Numbered from the stretch's first letter, positions 34,184 to 43,407 are shown. The stretch is DNA of 64,000 nucleotides from Photobacterium salinisoli (GCF_003614885.1 NZ_QZMS01000011.1:682001-746000); one strand, 5' to 3'. A program made the numbers and translations. The notes: a model not told the origin generated them from the sequence alone.

Positions 34184-35374
34184 ATGACATCTCAGGTTAA
34201 ATCCGCCCCATTGCAAAAACTGGGTTATCGCTGGCGTCTCGCCAATAAACGTCTTGTGCTTCCCGTCCTGCTGATAGCCATGCTGGCAGCGCCTGCGACT
34301 CGTGAACTGACAGTCAGTGTGCTGGCGGATGCGTTCTGGCAAGTCGCCGCCTATGTCGCTATCACTCTCGCACTGTATCATTGGCTGTCACAGAAGCTGA
34401 GCCATCAGTCCGCTTTAACCTTAGAGCTAAAAAGCAGCCGGCGATATCAGGTTATTTTTGCTTCTGTCATGGGTGCATTGCCGGGTTGTGGCGGCGCCAT
34501 CATAGTGATCACGCAATTTGTCCGTGGTCAGATGAGCTTTGGCTCTGTTGTTGCTGTACTGACAGCCACTATGGGGGATGCCGCTTTTCTTTTACTTGCG
34601 GCGAAACCGGCAACCGGACTTTTCATTGTTTCGATCGGTTTAATCGTTGGCATGCTTAGTGGATGGCTGGTCGATACGCTTCATAGCGGCGCCTTTTTAC
34701 AACCCCAGAGTCCCGAAACCACAGTATCTTGTTGTCGCGCAACGTCATCTCGTTTACAGGCCCCCGCAGTTCGCTGGCAGGGCACCTTCTGGCAATGGCT
34801 GCTGATTCCCAGTGCCGTTATCGCTGTGATGGGATCGTTTCAGCTCAACACAGATGCGTTTTTTCATTTACCCGAGGGTAGCATCACTGTCATGGGTGCA
34901 TTGTTTGCGTTGGTCGCCATGCTGCTCTGGTCACTCAGTCGCGATATCCAGGGTTATCGCGATGCCGTTTCTGAAGATCCGAAACCTGACAAAGCCAGCT
35001 TGTTTGAGCGTGTGGCGCAGGATACGAATTTTGTCACTACCTGGGTGATTAGCGCTTTCCTCTGTTTTGAAGTCACCATGAAGCTGACAGGCTGGGATAT
35101 AGCAGAGTCACTTAGCCACTGGAGTGCGACACTGCCATTAGCCGGGGTATTGATCGGTCTTATTCCTGGCTGCGGACCGCAAATTCTCATCACTAGCTTT
35201 TATCTTCACGGCGCCGTTCCCATGTCGGCACAATTAGGCAATGCACTAAGCAATGATGGCGATGCGCTCTTTCCCGCCATCGCACTCGCTCCAAAAGCGG
35301 CTTTAATCGCTTCTGTGTATTCGAGCCTGCCCGCCTTATTTGTTGCTTATAGTTATTATTATTTTTTTGAGTAG
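34184..35374 (+). CDS. putative manganese/heavy-metal exporter, internally duplicated
   Basis: A 396-residue membrane protein with about 10-11 hydrophobic helices. Two halves each carry a Pro-Gly-Cys-Gly motif: FASVMGALPGCGGAIIVITQ (about residue 100) and GVLIGLIPGCGPQILITSFY (about 325). After each motif comes a conserved Gly-Asp pair (TMGDAAFLLLA and SNDGDALFPAIALAPKA). This is the pattern of proteins annotated as putative manganese transporter (10-11 TM heavy-metal exporter group). A metal-export role is inferred from that family. The ATG at 34184 follows GAGAG; earlier TTG codons are less likely. A likely metalloregulator palindrome lies just upstream, and a terminator follows at 35453. 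Confidence 0.75.
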   Translation: MTSQVKSAPLQKLGYRWRLANKRLVLPVLLIAMLAAPATRELTVSVLADAFWQVAAYVAITLALYHWLSQKLSHQSALTLELKSSRRYQVIFASVMGALPGCGGAIIVITQFVRGQMSFGSVVAVLTATMGDAAFLLLAAKPATGLFIVSIGLIVGMLSGWLVDTLHSGAFLQPQSPETTVSCCRATSSRLQAPAVRWQGTFWQWLLIPSAVIAVMGSFQLNTDAFFHLPEGSITVMGALFALVAMLLWSLSRDIQGYRDAVSEDPKPDKASLFERVAQDTNFVTTWVISAFLCFEVTMKLTGWDIAESLSHWSATLPLAGVLIGLIPGCGPQILITSFYLHGAVPMSAQLGNALSNDGDALFPAIALAPKAALIASVYSSLPALFVAYSYYYFFE

Positions 35375-35452
35375 TATCACTGTTTACCTTTGTACTTACT
35401 GTTTTATTGCATATTTATGAGTTAAATGCGTAATTATTCGAGATAATACACA

Positions 35453-35481
35453 AAAAAAATCGACCTCTTGTCGATTTTTTA
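35453..35481 (+). terminator. terminator of the manganese exporter gene
   Basis: AAAAAATCGAC-CTCTT-GTCGATTTTTT, a symmetrical hairpin ending in a T-run, about 80 nt past the stop codon. Confidence 0.85.
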
Positions 35482-35603
35482 TTATCTTATGCGCACATTT
35501 CTTATCGTTTAATAGCACTCAGTATCATATTGAAAACGGTAATCACTCTCAAACCACACCTATCTATCATTGTCAATAGGTGATTTCCCCCCTTAACGAA
35601 AAG

Positions 35604-35823
35604 AGACCGCTTCACTATAGTTGCAACTGTAGGCGGTTGAAGAAACCCTTTCTAAACCGTCTGCAGTATCCTAACCGGATACATCCCAATGAGGTTCTTT
35701 GATATACACCCTCTTATCAAAGATGCAAACTTGATTGGATACCTCTTCTACACGTCGTACAGGATTGAACTCTTCGGAGTTAAACTCTTGTCTTTGCCGG
35801 CCAGTTTGGCCGGCATTTTTTTC
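35604..35823 (+). ncRNA. candidate structured small RNA or attenuated leader
   Basis: In about 220 bp there are at least five separate perfect or near-perfect hairpins in one direction. They are ACCGC...GCGGT enclosing the near-palindrome TATAGTTGCAACTGTA (35605-35636), GTATCC-TAACC-GGATAC (35667-35683), TCTTTGATA...TATCAAAGA (35697-35724), AACTC-TTCG-GAGTT with a UUCG tetraloop (35767-35780), and a strong terminator TGCCGGCC-AGTT-GGCCGGCA followed by seven T (35796-35823). No open frame with a Shine-Dalgarno runs through it. It ends 113 nt before the LuxR-type gene, so it is either an independent sRNA or a terminated leader of that gene. It matches no RNA family I can recall. Confidence 0.5.
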
Positions 35824-35936
35824 TATTTTATTCCATACTTGTCTAATTTTTCAGTCAGCTAATATTGTAACATTCTGCACTTCCATTAAACTCAGACCTA
35901 ATCCGCCCACCAAAATAATAAACTCTGGCTTAAAGC

Positions 35937-36647
35937 GTGAAAGATTCACTCGATCCCAATCTGTTACATATGTTTAATCAGCTTCCTGGATGTTGGGGTT
36001 GTAAAGATACAGACTCTGTCTTTGTTTATGCCAATCATGAATATGGCAAGATTATAGGTGTAGAACATCATTTAGACTGTATCGGACGTACTGATTTCGA
36101 TATGCCATGCCCCACCATTGAGTGTGCCCAAAACTTCAGAGATCAGGACAATCAAGTCATTCTCAGCGAAAAACGCATGCGGGTGCTGGATATTCACCCT
36201 TACTCTGATGGTAACTGGCGGGCACACTTGTTCACGAAAATGCCATGGCGTAATGAAGAGGACGAGGTTGTCGGCACCATCTTTTCAGGAATAGAACTGA
36301 AAGATACCGCGATTCTGGAAGTCGGTCATTGGATTTGCAGGGCTGCGGGTCTGAATGATCAACACCAAAAATCCTTCAGCCTGGATCTTCACCGTCAAAA
36401 GGTTCAGCTCAATACGCGGGAATCTGAAGTCCTGTTCTTATTGCTCTATGGCAAAAAACCACAGTACATTGCGAAAGTGCTCAATGTTTCAGTGAAAACA
36501 GTTGAAAATTATGTGATTAAGCTTCGTGAAAAGTTTAATGCGAATTCAAAAAATGAACTGATCGATTTAGCGTTAGATCTCGGTTTTGGCTCACACATTC
36601 CTGAAAGCATGCTTACCAGCCAGTTATCCATCATTTTGAAAGAATAA
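35937..36647 (+). CDS. PAS-domain LuxR-type (helix-turn-helix) transcriptional regulator
   Basis: A 236-residue cytosolic regulator. Residues about 12-125 form a PAS-like sensor (GCWGCKDTDSVFVYANHEYG, then RTDFDMPCPTIECAQNFRDQ). Residues about 155-220 are a GerE/LuxR helix-turn-helix (LNTRESEVLFLLLYGKKPQY, then IAKVLNVSVKTVENYVIKLR, EKFNANSKNELI). The start is GTG at 35937, with an internal ATG 11 codons later as alternative. The Cys-rich segments near residues 19-22 and 57-62 could sense redox or metals, which is speculation. It is preceded by a strongly structured, terminated stretch (35604-35823) and followed by a hairpin terminator. The target genes are unknown. Confidence 0.82.
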   Translation: MKDSLDPNLLHMFNQLPGCWGCKDTDSVFVYANHEYGKIIGVEHHLDCIGRTDFDMPCPTIECAQNFRDQDNQVILSEKRMRVLDIHPYSDGNWRAHLFTKMPWRNEEDEVVGTIFSGIELKDTAILEVGHWICRAAGLNDQHQKSFSLDLHRQKVQLNTRESEVLFLLLYGKKPQYIAKVLNVSVKTVENYVIKLREKFNANSKNELIDLALDLGFGSHIPESMLTSQLSIILKE

Positions 36648-36658
36648 CCTTCTATAGC

Positions 36659-36688
36659 AGGCCACCTTATCGGTGGCCTTTCTTTCTT
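36659..36688 (+). terminator. terminator between convergent regulator gene and pdxH
   Basis: AGGCCACC-TTATC-GGTGGCCT followed by TTTCTTTCTTT. It serves the plus-strand regulator and may also stop pdxH transcription, since pdxH ends 4 nt away on the other strand. Confidence 0.8.
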
Positions 36689-36691
36689 TAT

Positions 36692-37327
36692 TTACGGCGC
36701 TAAGCGGTCAATATGCCAATGCTCATCTTCACGCTCGTACAAGAAACGATCATGCAGGCGATGCTCGCCGCCTTGCCAGAATTCCATTGATGTCACTTTC
36801 ACCCGATAGCCACCCCAGAAAGTAGGAAAGGGAACTTCACCAGCGGAGAACTTCTTTTTCAATTCCATAAATTTTCCTTCCAGCGCCTGACGTGCGGTTA
36901 GCCTGCTGCTTTGCTTGCTGGCCCAGGCTGCAATCTGGCTCTCTTTGGGTCTGGATGAAAAGTACTTCATCACTTCCAGCGTGGTCAGTTTCTCTGCTAC
37001 CCCGGTAATATGAACTTGGCGTTCCAGCGGATGCCAGGGAAAGTGCAGACTGATTTTATTATTATGCTCGATCTGAGATGCCTTTCGGCTGCCTAGATTG
37101 GTATAAAAAACAAAACCTTGCTGATCAAAATGTTTCAGCAATACAATGCGCTGAAAAGGTTGACCCGTTGCATCGACTGTTGCCACCGTCATTGCTGTAG
37201 GATCAGTCAGGCCAGCTTCAATAGCCTGCTGCAGCCAGTGATTGAAAAGCTCAATCGGTTGTTCCGGCAGATCGTGGCGGCGTAACCCACCCCGAGTGTA
37301 CTCGCGACGAATATCAGACAGCTCCAT
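36692..37327 (-). CDS. pdxH: pyridoxamine 5'-phosphate oxidase
   Basis: A 211-residue FMN enzyme that oxidises PNP and PMP to pyridoxal 5'-phosphate. Signature segments are [20 protein letters not shown] (N-terminus), [40 protein letters not shown] (FMN phosphate binding), [15 protein letters not shown], and the C-terminal [13 protein letters not shown] (PNPOx signature). The start at the ATG at 37325-37327 has GGAGA upstream and gives the family's usual length; a 13-codon longer frame lacks a good ribosome site. Divergent from the sensor kinase at 37584. Its presence on chromosome II is common in vibrios. Confidence 0.95.
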   Translation of the reverse strand: MELSDIRREYTRGGLRRHDLPEQPIELFNHWLQQAIEAGLTDPTAMTVATVDATGQPFQRIVLLKHFDQQGFVFYTNLGSRKASQIEHNNKISLHFPWHPLERQVHITGVAEKLTTLEVMKYFSSRPKESQIAAWASKQSSRLTARQALEGKFMELKKKFSAGEVPFPTFWGGYRVKVTSMEFWQGGEHRLHDRFLYEREDEHWHIDRLAP

Positions 37328-37583
37328 TGTATTCTCCGTTAACTTACTGCCAGGGTTCACCAACACTATGGTTCAGTGACCTCAGGCTTGGACTGGTTAA
37401 TGCATTAAATTGTCCGTCTTAGTGTGTGGAAAAACAAGCACCTCCTGCAAAGTATGCGGTTTTTATTGAGCGTTAATAACGATACAAGGATCACGATCAA
37501 TTTGATAAACATAAGCTTTAGGGCCTGACAGCGAAAGATGCTAATTTTGCACATTCCACTTTGACTTAGACAGGGCGCCAATT

Positions 37584-39425
37584 TTGCCAAAATCACGTAC
37601 CTTGGGCCTGATTGCCGGACTGGGCATACTGCTTTCTGTCCTTATTGGTTTCCTCACCCAACAGCACTTTACGCGAACGCTTTCAGAACAGATTCGATCT
37701 GATATCCGCTTACTCGGCGAGAAACTCGACCAGCGACTTACCCGCTACCAGCAGCTGCCCCAGTTACTGGCTCATGATCCCAGGCTATTAGATTCGCTGC
37801 ATGCACAGTCAAGTCCACAGCCCGAGCGCGAAGCAAAAATGCTGCAAACCAATCTGTTACTGGCATATTGGGCAAAAACATTAAGTGCAGACACTATTTA
37901 TTTACTCAATGCCAGGGGCGATACCCTGGCTGCCAGCAACTGGCGGCAAACCGACAGTTTTGTCGGTAACAACTACGCCTACCGCCCCTATTTCAGTGAT
38001 GCTATCCAGGGTTCGCTCGGGCAGTTTTTTGCTCTTGGCGTCAGCTCGGGTAAACGAGGGTATTTCTTTTCAGCCCCCGTTTTTAATAGTCAAAAGCAGA
38101 TCGAGGGCGTCATTGTCATCAAAATAGATCTCAATCTGGTCGATGAAATCTGGCAATATCAGGAACTGGAGTATGTGATCAGCGATCCGCAAGGTGTCGT
38201 TTTTTACAGCTCAATTGACGCCTGGCTTTACCACAGCCTGGTGCCTTTATCAGCCGAACAGCAACAACAAGTAAGAGAGAGCCGCCAGTACGGCGATGCA
38301 TCGCTGAGCCCTCTGACTCCGTTTACGACCCTGGCGACACTCAATACCAACCAACAGGCAGAAATGTACCTGCCGCATCGCCAACGCAGCCAATCCTTTT
38401 TACTGGCTCACCATGACATGGCCACGGCAGGCTGGGTGATTTACGGTTTCACTCCCAGTATGCATATCTATACCAATGTATTTGAAAGCATACTTCTGTT
38501 TATCGCTTTTTACGTGCTGCTGATTCTTGTCATGATTTACTGGTGGCAGACGGTCAGTGCCAAGCAGGCACTATCGGAACTGAACGATACACTGGAGCAT
38601 CAGGTTGCCGACAGAACCCAGCATTTACATCTGGCAAACCAAGAACTGTGGCATACGATTGAGCAATACGAACTGACTCAGGTGCAACTGAAAGAAACAC
38701 AAACCGAATTGATCCAGGCCGCCAAGCTCGCCATGCTGGGCGAACTTTCAGCCAGCATCAATCATGAAATTAATCAGCCACTGTCGGCAATGCGCACGTA
38801 TTGTGAAAACGGCCTGAAACTGCTAAAGAAAGAACGTTATCAGGCGGTAGCCAGTAATCTTGAGCAGGTCATCGATTTAAATGAACGTATTTCCACCATT
38901 ATTGCTCGCTTCAAGATCTTTGCCCGTAAAGGACAATCACTCAACAGCAGTACCGATGCCGCCCAATCGATTCAAAATGCCATCCAGCTGATGCAGGCAC
39001 CGCTGACCAGACATCAAGTCGCTCTGCAACTCAATCTCACCGAAAATGTTTTTGTCCGTATTGACGCGGTGCAGTTTGAACAAGTGATAGTTAATCTGCT
39101 TCAAAATGCCATTCAGGCACAGGAGCTTGTCGCTGATAAGAAAATTGGTATTAGCCTCCAAGCTGGCCGCCAGCGTGCTGTCATCACCGTTTGGGATAAT
39201 GGTCCAGGTATGGATGACACGCAAAAACAACGGATATTTACGCCCTTTTTCAGTACCAAGCATGATGGATTAGGACTGGGGCTGACCATATGTCGGCGTA
39301 TCCTTGATATGTTTTCCGGCAGTTTAACCGTACATAACCACACAGGTGGTGGCGCCGAGTTTCAAATCAGTTTGCCACTGGCAAAGAGGAACAAGCATGA
39401 AACCTCCAGTCATCTTTATCGATGA
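37584..39425 (+). CDS. dctB: DctB-like sensor histidine kinase
   Basis: A 613-residue inner-membrane kinase. TM1 is GLIAGLGILLSVLIGFLT, followed by a periplasmic double-Cache sensor (about 35-290, with TDSFVGNNYAYRPYFSDAIQ typical of C4-dicarboxylate sensors). TM2 is ESILLFIAFYVLLILVMIYW and a coiled coil follows. The kinase core has the H-box LSASINHEINQPLSAMR (phospho-His), the N-box EQVIVNLLQNAIQAQ, and the G-boxes VWDNGPGMD and HDGLGLGLTICRRI. The start is TTG at 37584; no ATG precedes the TM1. It overlaps the downstream regulator by 29 nt, so the pair is translationally coupled. The signal is likely a dicarboxylate; no dctPQM transporter lies in this window. Confidence 0.87.
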   Translation: MPKSRTLGLIAGLGILLSVLIGFLTQQHFTRTLSEQIRSDIRLLGEKLDQRLTRYQQLPQLLAHDPRLLDSLHAQSSPQPEREAKMLQTNLLLAYWAKTLSADTIYLLNARGDTLAASNWRQTDSFVGNNYAYRPYFSDAIQGSLGQFFALGVSSGKRGYFFSAPVFNSQKQIEGVIVIKIDLNLVDEIWQYQELEYVISDPQGVVFYSSIDAWLYHSLVPLSAEQQQQVRESRQYGDASLSPLTPFTTLATLNTNQQAEMYLPHRQRSQSFLLAHHDMATAGWVIYGFTPSMHIYTNVFESILLFIAFYVLLILVMIYWWQTVSAKQALSELNDTLEHQVADRTQHLHLANQELWHTIEQYELTQVQLKETQTELIQAAKLAMLGELSASINHEINQPLSAMRTYCENGLKLLKKERYQAVASNLEQVIDLNERISTIIARFKIFARKGQSLNSSTDAAQSIQNAIQLMQAPLTRHQVALQLNLTENVFVRIDAVQFEQVIVNLLQNAIQAQELVADKKIGISLQAGRQRAVITVWDNGPGMDDTQKQRIFTPFFSTKHDGLGLGLTICRRILDMFSGSLTVHNHTGGGAEFQISLPLAKRNKHETSSHLYR

Positions 39426-40692
39426 TGAAAAAGCAATCCGGGATTCGCTCGGACAAACCCTCGAACTGGAAGATTACCAGGTCCAGTTATTCTCCAGTGC
39501 CCGTCAGGCGCTAAGCGTTTTCGACAGTCAATTCCCGGGTGTCATCATCACAGATATTAATATGCCAGGTATGGACGGTATGACGTTTCTGCAACAAGCA
39601 TTGACGATTGACGCAGAACTGCCGGTAATCATGCTGACGGGGCACGGTGATATTTCTACCGCTGTCGATGCCATGCGGATCGGCGCTTACGATTTTCTGG
39701 AAAAGCCATTCTCTACCGAGCATCTGCTCGATGTGGTAAAGCGAGCTTGCGACAAACGGGAACTGGTACTGGAGAACCGGGAACTGAAAAGAGAACTGGC
39801 ATCACAAAGTAGTCCTGGCCCTCGAATTTTGGGTAACAGCTTAGCTATTAAGCAACTTCGACGAAGCCTGTATCAGTTGCAGGAGGATGATTCGACTGTA
39901 TTGTTAGAAGGTGAAGAAGGGACAGGCAAACGCCTGGTGGCACAGTTTATCCATGACCACAGTCCAAGGCAGCATCGCCCTTTGATATCGCTCAAGTGTC
40001 AGGATCTGAGTGAACAGCAATTTGAAGAGTTGTGCTTCGGACACGCCAGCCATGCCGGTAAATGGTCTGACGCGGCAGGCAGCACACTGTACCTTGAGAA
40101 TATTGACCGGCTGACTGCTGTATCGCAACAACGATTGCTTTACCAGCTCACGCAAGAAGCCAAGGCGTCAAACCACAACAAGACACGAGTGATCGTCAGC
40201 AGCAGCCGTTCTCTTGATACCCTGACCTCACAAGGACAATTTTCAGGCGAGCTTTTCCAGCTTCTGACGCAATGCGCACTGTCATTGCCCCCATTGCGTG
40301 AACGCCAGGAAGACATTGAATTATTATTTCAAAACTTTATCCGTACAGCCGCTTCCCGGTATAACATCGAAGCTCCCGTACTCAATGCCGAGCAAAAAAG
40401 TAAGCTGCTTGCTTACGACTGGCCAGGAAACGTTCGTGAGTTAAGATCTGTATCAGAAAGGTTAGTACTGCTTGGGAGCCATTTTGACAAACACCAAACA
40501 CTCGATTTTGATGCCCCTCTTCCCTCATTAAGTGAACGTGTACACCAGTTTGAATTCACGTTAATCAGTGACGCACTACGCCGGCACAATGGTCGCTTGA
40601 AGGAAGTACAGTCGGAATTAGCTTTGGCAAGAAAAACCCTGTACGACAAAATGAAAAAGCACGGACTCGATAAACAGGATTTCAAAGAGTAA
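39397..40692 (+). CDS. dctD: DctD-like response regulator with degraded AAA+ domain lacking GAFTGA
   Basis: A 431-residue NtrC-type regulator. The receiver domain (1-120) is intact: IDDE, phospho-Asp in ITDINMPGMDGM, Thr/Lys in MLTGHGD and FLEKPF. The central AAA+ domain (about 145-375) keeps a Walker A variant GEEGTGKR and the PPLRERQEDIELL and WPGNVRELR motifs. Where canonical sigma-54 activators have a GAFTGA loop it reads ELCFGHASHAGKWSDAAG, and Walker B is LYLENID rather than LFLDEI. A Fis-type helix-turn-helix closes the protein. Loss of GAFTGA argues against sigma-54 activation, so it may repress or act with sigma-70 as TyrR does. The ATG at 39397 has AGAGGA upstream, inside the end of dctB. 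Confidence 0.82.
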   Translation: MKPPVIFIDDEKAIRDSLGQTLELEDYQVQLFSSARQALSVFDSQFPGVIITDINMPGMDGMTFLQQALTIDAELPVIMLTGHGDISTAVDAMRIGAYDFLEKPFSTEHLLDVVKRACDKRELVLENRELKRELASQSSPGPRILGNSLAIKQLRRSLYQLQEDDSTVLLEGEEGTGKRLVAQFIHDHSPRQHRPLISLKCQDLSEQQFEELCFGHASHAGKWSDAAGSTLYLENIDRLTAVSQQRLLYQLTQEAKASNHNKTRVIVSSSRSLDTLTSQGQFSGELFQLLTQCALSLPPLRERQEDIELLFQNFIRTAASRYNIEAPVLNAEQKSKLLAYDWPGNVRELRSVSERLVLLGSHFDKHQTLDFDAPLPSLSERVHQFEFTLISDALRRHNGRLKEVQSELALARKTLYDKMKKHGLDKQDFKE

Positions 40693-40721
40693 TTGCAAGC
40701 GAAGCAAGCCTGATCGCCCCG

Positions 40722-40736
40722 ATTTACAGTGTAAAT
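40722..40736. other. parS2-type centromere site A
   Basis: ATTTACAGTGTAAAT fits the chromosome II parS2 consensus NTTTACANTGTAAAN. It forms a pair with site B 31 bp further on, in the gap between dctD and the FapA-like gene. It is presumably bound by ParB2 (gene at 45672). Confidence 0.88.
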
Positions 40737-40767
40737 ACAAACCTCCGATATCAACAGCCAGCTCGCT

Positions 40768-40782
40768 ATTTACACTGTAAAT
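40768..40782. other. parS2-type centromere site B
   Basis: ATTTACACTGTAAAT, a perfect match to NTTTACANTGTAAAN, partner of site A. It lies just past the 3' end of the FapA-like gene. Confidence 0.88.
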
Positions 40783-40790
40783 CTCACCTG

Positions 40791-42461
40791 TCATATCTGG
40801 CTGCGAGTAGTGCCCAGTGGCTGACACACAATCTTTTGTTGCTCTAAGTGTATCCGGCAAGCCGTTATTTCTCGCTCAGCGGCAAACTCTTTGTCAGCAA
40901 TACAAATCGAGACGCCAGGATGTATCAAACCACTGACTTCAACCTGAGCTGCAGACAACTGTTCAAGATAGCTTTGCTGCAGAGATTGGTGCTGGCTTTT
41001 CATCTCAGCTAACGTCGACATAAACTGCTCTTTACTGTCTGCCAGTTTATTTGCCAGCTCTTGAGAGCGTTTATGTTTCGGTATCTTCGCTAACTTCATC
41101 TGCAGCAGAACAATTTGATGCAGTCGCTCTTCCTGATTTTTTATCTCGTTTTTCAAGACATCCATATCAGCCTTGAGATCATCAAACTCACTCAAGAGCT
41201 TTATCTGGGTATCAATGCCGGCTTCAGCCCCTAATACTCGGGCACAGACACCTCCCTCGGCGACAATTATCCCCCCCGTCACAGTGCCGTGACGTTGCGC
41301 AGGGTCGATCACCCTGACGGCACCTTGTGCCGTGACCATGCAATGGGCCAAATGAAGATGCAGCTCAGTGTCTGTGCCGGATTCAATCTGTGTGTACTGA
41401 GCAAATTTGGCCGAGACTTTACCCAGTGCTTGCAGGTAACAGTAGGCCGGTTTGCCATCATGTAGCCGTCCTATCACGCCGTTCGCAACTGTAATATTTC
41501 CGCCGGCAGTCAATTCTGCAAGTTCCACCACACCTGTCACTGTAATATTACCGGCAGCTTTGACCTTCATGCCTGAGTTGACATCACCCAGCACCAGTAC
41601 CGCACCGTTAAAATCAATATGGCCTGTTGTAACATCGACTTTCTCGACAGTTAAGAGGTCATCCACCGCCATACCAGTCAGACCATGCCGCGGTGCCCCT
41701 TCTTTATCGGCAATCAGTACATTTTGGTCGGACTCAGAAATCCGGGTTCCTATACCAACATCGAAAGCGATAACTTTTCCGGCGACCGCCTTAACTGTGT
41801 TGCCATGGATATCATAACCGGGTTCACCAGATGTGGGTGGGATGCGTCGCATCAAAGGCTGCCCGATTTCAACCGTGATCAGTTTACCCAGATCACGCAT
41901 ATCCACTTTTCCGTGATCGCTGTCCTGAGGGGCTAGAATTCGCTGAGAAGCATCGGGGACTAAAGGTTCAAAGCGGGTATCTGTACCAGCAACGGCTGGC
42001 CGGCCAGCTGCAATTTTCAGTGTGAAGGTTTCACCAGGATCGAGCTCCCAGGATTTCTGCAGGAGATATTGCAGACGCTTTTTGCTGACACCACGCACGA
42101 TACGATGCTGCTTCAGTGTCGCTATCAGCCCCTGTGCTGTTAATCGTTCACCACCGTATGCACCAGTCAGAGTGACATACGCGAACATACAGTCGTCTGA
42201 AATAGAGATTTCAAGTTCTACGTCTTTTCGCTCAGCAATGATAAATGCCGACTGCGCAGCGTCAGATGGCGAATTGTTGTAATAGTCGATGGCATCTTGA
42301 ATCGCATCTTCAAGACGACTAAAGGAATAGTAATCTGACTGTTCCAGTAACGACTCAATATCAGCACGCTGTAGCGACTGACAAGTATTTTCCATTGGTT
42401 TGGATACAACCAGACGCAGTTGTGAGCCATCTGGCTCCAACATCAGTACTGAATCCGTCAT
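40791..42461 (-). CDS. FapA/DUF342-family protein
   Basis: A 556-residue cytosolic protein of the FapA (flagellar assembly protein A, DUF342) family. The N-terminal domain (about 1-100) is followed by the DUF342 entry motif ASQRILAPQDSDHGKVDMRD and GEPGYDIHGNTVKAVAGKVI. Then comes a right-handed beta-helix (about 250-400, with VKAAGNITVTGVVELAELTA and GGNITVANGVIGR), a coiled coil (about 410-500), and a C-terminal beta segment (IHPGVSICIADKEFAAEREI). In Vibrio vulnificus FapA sequesters a transporter component or affects polar flagella, but the role here is unknown. It starts at the ATG at 42461 and is flanked by parS2 sites at its 3' end. Upstream, 42462-42762 shows no gene. Confidence 0.82.
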   Translation of the reverse strand: MTDSVLMLEPDGSQLRLVVSKPMENTCQSLQRADIESLLEQSDYYSFSRLEDAIQDAIDYYNNSPSDAAQSAFIIAERKDVELEISISDDCMFAYVTLTGAYGGERLTAQGLIATLKQHRIVRGVSKKRLQYLLQKSWELDPGETFTLKIAAGRPAVAGTDTRFEPLVPDASQRILAPQDSDHGKVDMRDLGKLITVEIGQPLMRRIPPTSGEPGYDIHGNTVKAVAGKVIAFDVGIGTRISESDQNVLIADKEGAPRHGLTGMAVDDLLTVEKVDVTTGHIDFNGAVLVLGDVNSGMKVKAAGNITVTGVVELAELTAGGNITVANGVIGRLHDGKPAYCYLQALGKVSAKFAQYTQIESGTDTELHLHLAHCMVTAQGAVRVIDPAQRHGTVTGGIIVAEGGVCARVLGAEAGIDTQIKLLSEFDDLKADMDVLKNEIKNQEERLHQIVLLQMKLAKIPKHKRSQELANKLADSKEQFMSTLAEMKSQHQSLQQSYLEQLSAAQVEVSGLIHPGVSICIADKEFAAEREITACRIHLEQQKIVCQPLGTTRSQI

Positions 42462-42762
42462 GGAAGGCTCCTTCTTCCTGGCCTGCAGCCCGTTTGAGTC
42501 TAAATCTTACAGAAATTTCAATCGTGTAGACATAGAAGGGAGTCACACTTCGCACAACAAGCAACGACAGGACTTGCAGTTAGGGAACAAGAACGGAAAA
42601 CGGGGATCCCGTAATAAAAGGGCGCAACAGAATGGTTACGGTAACCTTATTCAACGGCCAACAGCAGAGTTATTGATAGATGATGAAATAACATGAAACA
42701 TGAAGAAGGAAGCGAGCAGGTATACACCATGCTCGCCCGCAAAAAGCGATTTAAGCAAAAAA
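42462..42762. other. intergenic stretch between FapA-like and hypothetical genes
   Basis: About 300 bp, AT-rich and without a convincing gene on either strand. It should contain the promoter of the minus-strand FapA-like gene. No terminator-like hairpin stands out. Confidence 0.4.
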
Positions 42763-43167
42763 TTAATCTACCCCTAACCAATTCAAATCATCATCTGTTA
42801 GCCAGTCATTTGGATGAAACTGATAAACACAGGGTAGTTGGAGATCGTTATCATCGGATGATTCTGTCGTCAGATAACCATCAAGCATTCTCAGCCCCTG
42901 AACTTGCAACTGATAAGACGCAGATAAATCCAACGGCACCATAGCGGCGAAATAGATACAATTCTTACTCAACTTATTCAACCGTACCTTTAACCCCAAA
43001 TTACCACTTTCAGAAACCGTCTGATCTGGCGTGCTATTGGCTTTTTTCAATAATCGCGCCGCAAATCCGCCAGCAACAAGGCTGAATGTCATATTGGGTT
43101 TGGCAATGCGTACACCGGATTCCACCAAGGTTCTCATTGCCTTGCTTTCTACCTTCACTAAACTCAT
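42763..43167 (-). CDS. hypothetical protein
   Basis: A 134-residue protein, neutral to acidic, with no signal peptide or clear membrane segment; the mildly hydrophobic stretch NMTFSLVAGGFAARLLKK lies near residue 28. It ends with acidic DLNWLGVD. I do not recognise the family. A GGTGGGAT Shine-Dalgarno precedes the ATG. It sits alone between the FapA-like gene and tmcA, with parS2 sites C and D about 240-285 bp upstream of its start. The position in the conserved par/ori2 neighbourhood suggests a chromosome II core gene rather than an insertion. Confidence 0.6.
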   Translation of the reverse strand: MSLVKVESKAMRTLVESGVRIAKPNMTFSLVAGGFAARLLKKANSTPDQTVSESGNLGLKVRLNKLSKNCIYFAAMVPLDLSASYQLQVQGLRMLDGYLTTESSDDNDLQLPCVYQFHPNDWLTDDDLNWLGVD

Positions 43168-43407
43168 ATCCCACCCCTTAACGGCATTCTAATAATTATC
43201 CTGCACTTGCCATCAGCAGTACGTTTTTCATGCTCAGGTAGAATAACTCTAGTCTAATTTTGTGGTTTAAGTGGTAATACCTTGAACTTTTTTTGGCAGC
43301 ACTCATCAGGCAATGTTAGTGACCACTAACTGTGTATGACAGTGGTTAAAAGGTTGTTCAGCGATTCAGGAAGTAGGGTAAAAACCAAATTTGGTCAATA
43401 TACAGTG

